A DNA stretch of 64,000 bases, from contig CAXAMN010025695.1 of the NCBI GenBank assembly GCA_963970005.1, positions 309,317 to 373,316 on the forward strand. The letters run 5' to 3'. This stretch comes from Durusdinium trenchii. Lineage: Eukaryota; Sar; Dinophyceae; Suessiales; Symbiodiniaceae. Shown piece by piece: positions 58,075-64,000 of the stretch (position 1 is the stretch's first letter; every line of letters starts with the position of its first letter). A program made the position numbers and the translations under genes. The notes beneath the pieces are model-generated. The model worked only from the letters and a program-made list of their open reading frames with translations, was not told where the DNA came from and searched no databases.

Positions 58075-58248
58075 CGCAAGCATTTGGTGCATCAGAACAC
58101 GCGCACGCGCGTCACGGAGCGTATCCCCCGGGCCGATCGCGGCCGATCGCGGCCGCGGCGGCGATGCCATCACAGCTGCTCCACGGAGGACGCGGGGTCG
58201 TCCTGGGGGGGTCCTCGGGGAGTTGAGAAACGCCCCGAGATTCCCTGA
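58075..58248 (+). CDS. Candidate Arg-rich exon
   Basis: After CATCCCGCCGCAG the frame reads RKHLVHQNTRTRVTERIPRA. Three + frames are open through a CGATCGCGGC palindromic stretch; this one has the best splice context. The true end is probably before 58140. Confidence 0.3.
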   Translation, partial: RKHLVHQNTRTRVTERIPRADRGRSRPRRRCHHSCSTEDAGSSWGGPRGVEKRPEIP

Positions 58249-58472
58249 TGACCTGGTTTAGGCCAGTCGGCTTCTAGTTCTTGTGATTTTGTGGTGCATG
58301 GTCATAAGGTTTCCTTTCGACTCCGGTGAGAATTCTCAAGCATTTGACATCCCCATCCTGACCACCAGGAACATCCGGGTTCAGGACCATTCCAGAACGC
58401 CCACGGACATTCAGAGATACAGTAATACACATGCATGTTTTGAGTTCTAACTGTTAACTTGTAACCAAACTG

Positions 58473-59756
58473 ATGGCTGGAGCCTGTGCATGGGCTGAAT
58501 TCGCACCGGCCCCGCCAGACTTGGCCTCGCCAGCCTCGACACCGCCGCTGGGGGATGACTTCGCCGAAGAGATGCGGGACCTGCGAAATTTCATCGAGGC
58601 GCTGCTGCGATCGAAGGCGCTGCCGCGATCGAAGGCGCTGCCGCGACGGTCGGCGAACCCGTAGAACCGAGGCGTCCTTCGTCAAGCAATCCTTGCATTT
58701 CGAAGAGATCATGGAAAGCCTACGGCACGAAAGCCTCCGGCAGGCGTGGTCCAGGGCCCGCAGAGTGGACATGAAAGGAATTTCGACCAGGTGTGTTGTT
58801 TTAAAAACTTATATTTTTGATGCTATTTGCGCTTTGGGAATTTAGGGATGGATATGATGCTATATGGTTCCTTATGGTTCCTACTTGTACATGGAATGTG
58901 TGCTGCCACAGAGCTGCACAATAGTTGATAGGGGCACGGCTGCACCCCGCGCTCACTTCATAAGGAGAGTCATGGGCCCATACTTCTCTTCAATGGACAT
59001 CACACTGGGATGAGGAGATCATTTTTTCGGGATCAACCTGGCAGTCAGAGAGATGATGAACAGCCCTCCGGTCATTCGCCGGTCATGCCCAAACTAGCAG
59101 CTAACTATGTGCACATGTCCATGGTGACTACATGATTTATTCATCACTTGAGCCATCTACAAGATGATGTTTAGGATGCATGACATTTATCTTGACAGCA
59201 TGATTCTCCCAATCACACAGCGCCAGCCAATCTGATGCAGACATGACACCCGTGCGTTCTCATTTGACTGGTTTATTTTCATCGTTGCTCCAACATTCGA
59301 GGGGTTGATGTTTCATTATTCATGCTCCCAGCATTCATTTGGACAGCTGTGCCTCCCCCTCAGAACTCTGCAGTCACATCATGTCACATCCCAAAACTTA
59401 GCAAACCCCTATATCAACCACCACTCACTTGGGCAAGGTGAGCCAAAGAGTCCTGAAGAGGAAATGTATGGAAATGTATGTACTTCACACACACACACAC
59501 ACATTTGAGCCTTTTTCTGTCCTAACTGACCACGCGTTCCACCACTTATCCGCTTGGGATCAGCCTTTTCACCATGTCATCGCCTGAGGCCCCGCAGCCC
59601 AAGCGACAACCCACGGCGGTGTCCACATTGGCCAGGGCCGGCTTTCGGAGACTCGGCTGCATCCGGGTTCCAAGTGGCAAATCCCAAGCCGTGGCACGAG
59701 GCTCGCGCCCAATAGACTTGGATTCAACGGATCGCGACGAGTCGGACATGCTGTGA
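58473..59756 (+). CDS. Small three-exon gene, unknown function
   Basis: Exons 58473-58616, 58672-58790 and 59564-59756 give about 151 residues from the first ATG to TGA. Exon 1: MAGACAWAEFAPAPPDLASP, then FAEEMRDLRNFIEALLRSK. The 55-base intron is GC-AG (CGAAG/GCGCTG...CCGAG/GCG) and consists largely of an 18-base tandem (CGATCGAAGGCGCTGCCG). Exon 2: FVKQSLHFEEIMESLRHESL, donor CCAG/GTGTGT. Exon 3: PKRQPTAVSTLARAGFRRLG, ending TDRDESDML. Helical, charged, no membrane part. Without the splice the frames change between two clearly coding halves. Exon 1 might have upstream partners. Confidence 0.6.
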
Positions 59757-60473
59757 ACCCCCTGTCGGGGGGGCCCATGTGAACGGCACTGCAGTGCCGT
59801 TTGCAATCATGACACGTCCCTGATGGGCATGTCCTTTCAAGAGGTACATGCTTGTAGGAAAGCAACATAATATCTGCATACCGATACCTTTAAATATTGA
59901 TATAATATATGGTATTTATAGATAGATAATTGTTTATTGATTTCGAAAGATTAAAAAATATATATATATATACATTTTTTATATGCATATATCATTGTGC
60001 ACTATGCACATATCAATCATATCAGGCCTCCTGCTAGTCTGGCCGATGATGATACTGGTATGGTTTCAATCTGGTCTCCCTTTCATAGCTTTTCTGTCCT
60101 TGGCAATTTGGGGTTCACAGTAAAAGGTGTCAAACTCAAGTGGTTGAGGCCGGTCTAAGCATATTAGCTTTGCTATATACTTGTGTTCCCTTTCTTCTTT
60201 GCTCACTTGAAGTGAGTGCAATAGTGACATAGTGAAGTCCCCTCAGATGACGTGGAAGTTAGATGGCAATTCTTCTTCTTGGGATGTGTGCAAGGGGAAG
60301 CATTTAACTATCAACATTTCTCATTTGGTCAGGACTAGGGCTTGGCAGTTCACTCCCGCAACTTGCCAGACTGCTAGTTTTGGATGTCCTATTTTTCACG
60401 GTGCTTTGGAGAGGGTCTGCACGCGCGCGGACGTGCGGCCATCGCAGGAAATCCTACTCAACTACGACCTTAG
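59757..60473. other. Intergenic, AT-rich
   Basis: AT-rich with short TA runs near 59960. No exon. Possibly the 3' flank of one gene and the 5' flank of the next. Confidence 0.4.
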
Positions 60474-60572
60474 AGACAGAGATTATGGACATGTCTGCAG
60501 ATATTGAAGATGAGACTGAGACTGCGATCATTCGGCCTCCAAAAAGACCTTCCGTGCATGAAGAGAGGTTTG
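60474..60572 (+). CDS. Start exon of a small acidic protein
   Basis: Acceptor AACTACGACCTTAG (cis or spliced leader), ATG at 60485, donor TTTG/GTGTGG. Reads MDMSADIEDETETAIIRPPK and then RPSVHEERF. A GA dinucleotide run follows at about 60592-60612. Confidence 0.5.
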
Positions 60573-60986
60573 GTGTGGAGGAGACCGAGAAAGAGAGAGA
60601 GAGAGAGAGAGAAGGGGGCCGCCGGATTGGTCGGACGTGGTCACTATGTAGCACAAACATTAGACAAACACAAGCTACAAAACAGGGTCAATTGCATGTG
60701 AGCATTGAGGACACAGCTGTGCTGGCTTGTTGATTAATTGGGCCTCGCTTGCATGCAACAACAGTACAGATGGTAAACTAAACCCGGCAAACCGGCAACA
60801 GCAATGACCGCACTCATCATACCCACAGAAACAGCAATTAAAGCGCACCACCGCCACCGCCACCACTGCCATTCATTACATTAACAGAATCACCCTACTT
60901 CAATCAGACAATCAGTACTCCTATATTGGAGGTGTTGCGCGAGTTCTTCTTCCGCCGGTGTAGAATAACCCCCCCCAAATCTTGAG

Positions 60987-61178
60987 GAAGTGGCCCAGCT
61001 CATCCATGTTCCTCCACAACTGCCCCGCGCTGAGTTCTTTCTACAGGAGCCAAGCACCCATAGAGTCAGCGGAGCGCTGCAAGTCCCCGTCTCGGGCCAG
61101 GGCCTGAGTTGCTATTTCCATGCGCCCGTGCGCTGTGCACCGGAGCTGGGGAGTCACTTTCAAATCCAAGGGCGATAA
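60987..61178 (+). CDS. Terminal exon, unknown protein
   Basis: After AATCTTGAG/GAA the frame reads EVAQLIHVPPQLPRAEFFLQ, then SGALQVPVSGQGLSCYFHAP, ending FQIQGR and TAA. GC3 is strong. A second frame after a better pyrimidine tract (acceptor at 60963, PQILRKWPSSSMFLHNCPAL) is also open and is the main alternative. It may share a gene with 60474-60572. Confidence 0.5.
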   Translation, partial: EVAQLIHVPPQLPRAEFFLQEPSTHRVSGALQVPVSGQGLSCYFHAPVRCAPELGSHFQIQGR

Positions 61179-61359
61179 AGATAGACCTGCAAAGCAAGGT
61201 GTTTGCAAGAAGAACCCTGGGAATTTGAGCTGGCTGGTGCCAAGGAAATTTCCCTGAAGAGGTTAGCTAGTGAGTCACCTCACTCGTTCTTCACCTTGAA
61301 GAAGCTGCCTTGTTGACAGTCCTTGCAAACAAAAAAGTTCTAGCTTCGCACGGAGCAGC

Positions 61360-61480
61360 AGTAGGAGCAGGAGCAGTAGCAGCAGCAGCAGGAGTAGGAG
61401 TAGGAGTGGTATCAGAAGTAGAAGTAGTAGCAGCTGTTGTTGTTGTTGCCTTGTTATTGTTGTTGTTGTTTTCCTTTGGT
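61360..61480. repeat. Imperfect GNN/GTT trinucleotide repeat
   Basis: GCA, GTA and GGA triplets pass into GTT triplets. All frames are open on both strands, as expected for such a repeat; no gene is called. Confidence 0.75.
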
Positions 61481-62960
61481 GCTGCTGGAAACAAACACGG
61501 ACGCCCAACATAGTTGTCACATGTTGCACCCTTGAAACTTCAAGGGGGCAAGGTTAGGGATGCGGTTGAAGGTTTGAGGGAATGTTGATTTCGTAAGTAG
61601 TTTGATTTCTTGGACTTGTTTCGTTGAAGTCTGGTTTGCTCCGTTTTGTTCGGCTTTTCCTTTCGGTGTTGTTCTGTGGGGCTGCCACACGAACCAACCA
61701 CACGTACCCATAAACCCGTGCGGTTGCGAGGCACTCGGGAAGGCTCCAAGACCAATTCCGATGCACCTGGGCTCACGGTGGCACTGGCTCACGGTCCGGT
61801 CAGCTCTTCTTCGGTGGCAGAATCCGGAAGAGAATGGCCCCATTCATGTAGAATCTTGATTACATCCCATGAAGATGTTTAAATTGGTGATAATAAATTC
61901 AAGATTCTACATTGAGGACTTGCGTCACGAATTGGGTCCTGCAGCTTCAAAGCGACTGTTGAAGGTTCAGTTTCATTGCCTTAGATTTTTGTATGTTTGG
62001 CAGATTGGATCGTTGGGAAAGGAACGGTTTGAACATGTTGCATTCTGGTGTTTTTTGGATGGCCTTGCACATCCTTTGATCATTGCCAAACATGACCAGG
62101 AACCAGCAGGCAGTCCATGATCAATCACATTCCAGATTCCAAATCTTCAAGACAATCTTGGACACTAAGTCAAGCAGAATCCTCGGTCAGAACATCCTAT
62201 GATACCTCGTTCTATTTGAGTCATTGCACGATAGAGTTCGTTACCGTGCTGAGTCGCTGAGGTCACGGAGGACGAAGTTCAAGATGCAGACTCGTCGGCC
62301 AGCAAAGGCAAAACCGCACGCTTCAGTGACGAACCCAGGCTGAGGGTCTAGGGGGAAGTTGTTCAGGCGCTCCGAACGGAGCGCTCGGACGCTACTAGTA
62401 TGTCTTTGAAGCTTCTTAGTAACTAGAAGCTACTAGGTTGGAGGCCATTACTACTACGAGCAAGGACGCTACGAACGTAGCTCCTGGCCTTACTACTAGG
62501 AACACGAAGCTATTAATTAGATTTACTGTAATTAGTCACCAAGGGCATCGCTGCGAACGGAGCAAGGACGCTACTCTTCAAGGACCAAATCAGAACCATC
62601 ACCTCAGAACCATGCGTCGCCATGTCTTCACTTCCCTAGCTGCGGGGAAAAAATATCCTCCAGGACCATGGGTGATTCCTTCGGCACTGGACCGTCCGAC
62701 TTCGTCCCTTTGCAAGATCAGACCGGTATCCATGCGTGATTCCTCCAGGACCCGACTGTGAATCACTTGAGGACTTGTGGTCGTTACTCAATTTGCCTCC
62801 CCTTGCCTAGCCAGACTTGGTGGCTCCTAGCCAGAGAGTCGAACAACAAGTGAATCCCTGACATCCCCGGACAGATGTATGGAGTATGCAGCATTTGGGT
62901 GGTTTCAGGGGTGAATGTATGTGAATGTAACTATGCCATACTCCATGGACTCCATGCCAT
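61481..62960. other. Repeat-bearing stretch with weak exon candidates
   Basis: 61700-61850 on + reads THKPVRLRGTREGSKTNSDA with fair codon bias and may be an exon. 61869-62120 is an AT-rich frame I do not accept. 62410-62545 holds the GGTTGGAGGCCAT, CTAGAAGC and AAGGACGCTACGAACG repeat words. Confidence 0.3.
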
Positions 62961-63200
62961 ATGTGCGGAAACGACTTGACCAGTGAAGCTGATAAACGCC
63001 CGATGCCCGCCCGCTCAGTGGACCCTGGCTCGCCGGCGAGCCGCCCTGCTAGGCCTGGAGCTCGCACTCCGCGGCCCACCAGTCACAGCCGCAGCATATC
63101 CGAGGACACCTTTGTGCAGAGCAACATGCGAAAGACCATGAAGCTTGGCAAAAACAATGTCATTTTGACAGATGTTAACGGAAGTGAATGTTTTCTGTAG
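62961..63200 (+). CDS. Basic, Pro/Arg/Ser-rich protein or exon
   Basis: 79 codons from an ATG: MCGNDLTSEADKRPMPARSV, then RTPRPTSHSRSISEDTFVQS and KTMKLGKNNVILTDVNGSE, stop TAG. GC-rich third positions in the middle part. It may be a whole small gene, or an exon ending earlier at GGAA/GTGAAT. No family recognised. Confidence 0.5.
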   Translation: MCGNDLTSEADKRPMPARSVDPGSPASRPARPGARTPRPTSHSRSISEDTFVQSNMRKTMKLGKNNVILTDVNGSECFL

Positions 63201-63505
63201 CCCACACGAGGAGCACCTGAACCTGCAATAAGATAAGAGATCCCGACATAATCTCTGATGATGGGAATGCCAAGTGATTTTCGATGCGTCAAACTCAAAT
63301 GCGCTTTGGCCCAAGGAAAAGTGCCGAGGCCCTTCGTGGGTCACTGTCGCCGGTCCTTTTTCGCGGGTCACTTCGTGTGTAGAATGTAGAATGCTTGGTG
63401 AAGAGTCGCGCCGACCGTCCAGTTGTTTTCATGTACTTGTCTCAATATGTCTCAATGATTCTTCGGTCGTTTGTTGCCGTGGGTGTTTGTTCTTGCGCAC
63501 TTCAG

Positions 63506-63546
63506 TCTGTGTGACCTGGCCAAGCACCAGCTGTATGTGCAGGATG
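63506..63546 (+). CDS. 41-base exon
   Basis: A pyrimidine tract ends GCGCACTTCAG; donor GATG/GTGGGA. Reads LCDLAKHQLYVQD. The same frame is open upstream (RLLPWVFVLAHFS), so the exon may start earlier. Confidence 0.4.
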
Positions 63547-64000
63547 GTGGGATGGTGACTTGAATGGTTGCAGGTAGGTCCTCCATAATCACGGTCCTCC
63601 AATGTGGGTGTGACCACCTTCATCTATTGTACTCTACTTTACAAATCAATCAGGGGAGGGTGGTCTGTCCCTCCCAGCATGGTTGAGTCCATGTCCTCCA
63701 CCTTGGATTGAATATTTTTGTGTAACACATTTAGAACGACGAGTTTTTTTGTCGAGAGGGCCTTTCAGTGGACAGGCCGTTTTGGGAGATGGTGCTCCCA
63801 GTTGCCCAAAGATCGCCCTAGTGGAGCTCTATATTGTAGGAGTGGGCGCATAGATGTTGCAAGGCAATGAGTCTTGAGATATCTTGAGGACAAGAGTTGT
63901 GAGTGATGATGGGGTCGGGGGATTTGCCTTATCCTGCAGATGATGTCCACACGCTCCAGCCGTAGACAGTGCTAGGCGTTATGAAGTGTCCGTGACGATC
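63547..64000. other. No exon seen at the right edge
   Basis: Short frames without splice context and no repeats of note. A gene entered at 62961 or 63506 probably continues beyond the window. Confidence 0.3.

Overview
The window is nuclear DNA of a dinoflagellate, most likely a symbiodiniacean or close relative (inference). Supporting signs: (i) host coding sequence is broken into many short exons, all of them on the + strand; (ii) introns very often start with GC (9 of 15 in the best-resolved gene) and once with GA, and the base after the acceptor AG is nearly always G; (iii) retroelements carry cytosine-5 DNA methyltransferase domains; (iv) the DNA is full of simple repeats and small foldback elements. 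There is no bacterial gene organisation. Genes had to be rebuilt from splice signals and reading phase, because long open frames here are mostly not genes.

Layout. 1-3.7 kb: a decayed retroelement-type polyprotein on the - strand with a DNA methyltransferase and a possible cysteine-protease-like part; it runs off the left edge. 4.0-6.2 kb: CTG/TGC-rich tracts, a C-rich minisatellite holding a 100-base assembly gap, and short tandem repeats. 8.5-20.25 kb: one well-supported host gene of 16 exons whose phases all match (1962 complete coding bases, no internal stop). Its 4.3-kb intron holds a second, different methyltransferase-bearing retroelement (DIRS-like: RT end, RNase H, methyltransferase, tyrosine recombinase). 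Its 1.8-kb intron holds an intronless coiled-coil ORF of about 380 residues.

21-25 kb: partial genes, including a three-exon C-terminus ending at 23706. 28.0-42.3 kb: a chain of + strand exons with largely compatible phases, possibly one very long gene, with a WD40-like exon near its end; a PH-like exon and a GC-rich coding exon follow at 42.5-43.2 kb. 46.2-48.0 kb: a gene starting with a signal peptide. 49.8-53.7 kb: isolated exons and a WW-domain gene. 54.7-56.3 kb: a five-exon gene with a cysteine-rich, probably zinc-binding region. 58.5-59.76 kb: a compact three-exon gene. 60.5-63.5 kb: further partial genes. The rest is repeat-rich non-coding DNA.

The most notable signals are the GC/GA introns with short direct repeats at their junctions, three ~100-base CCCTA-ended inverted-repeat elements that each sit in an intron (candidate introner-type transposons), two unrelated methyltransferase-bearing retroelements within 16 kb, and genes nested inside introns. 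All calls come from reading the sequence; no searches were run.
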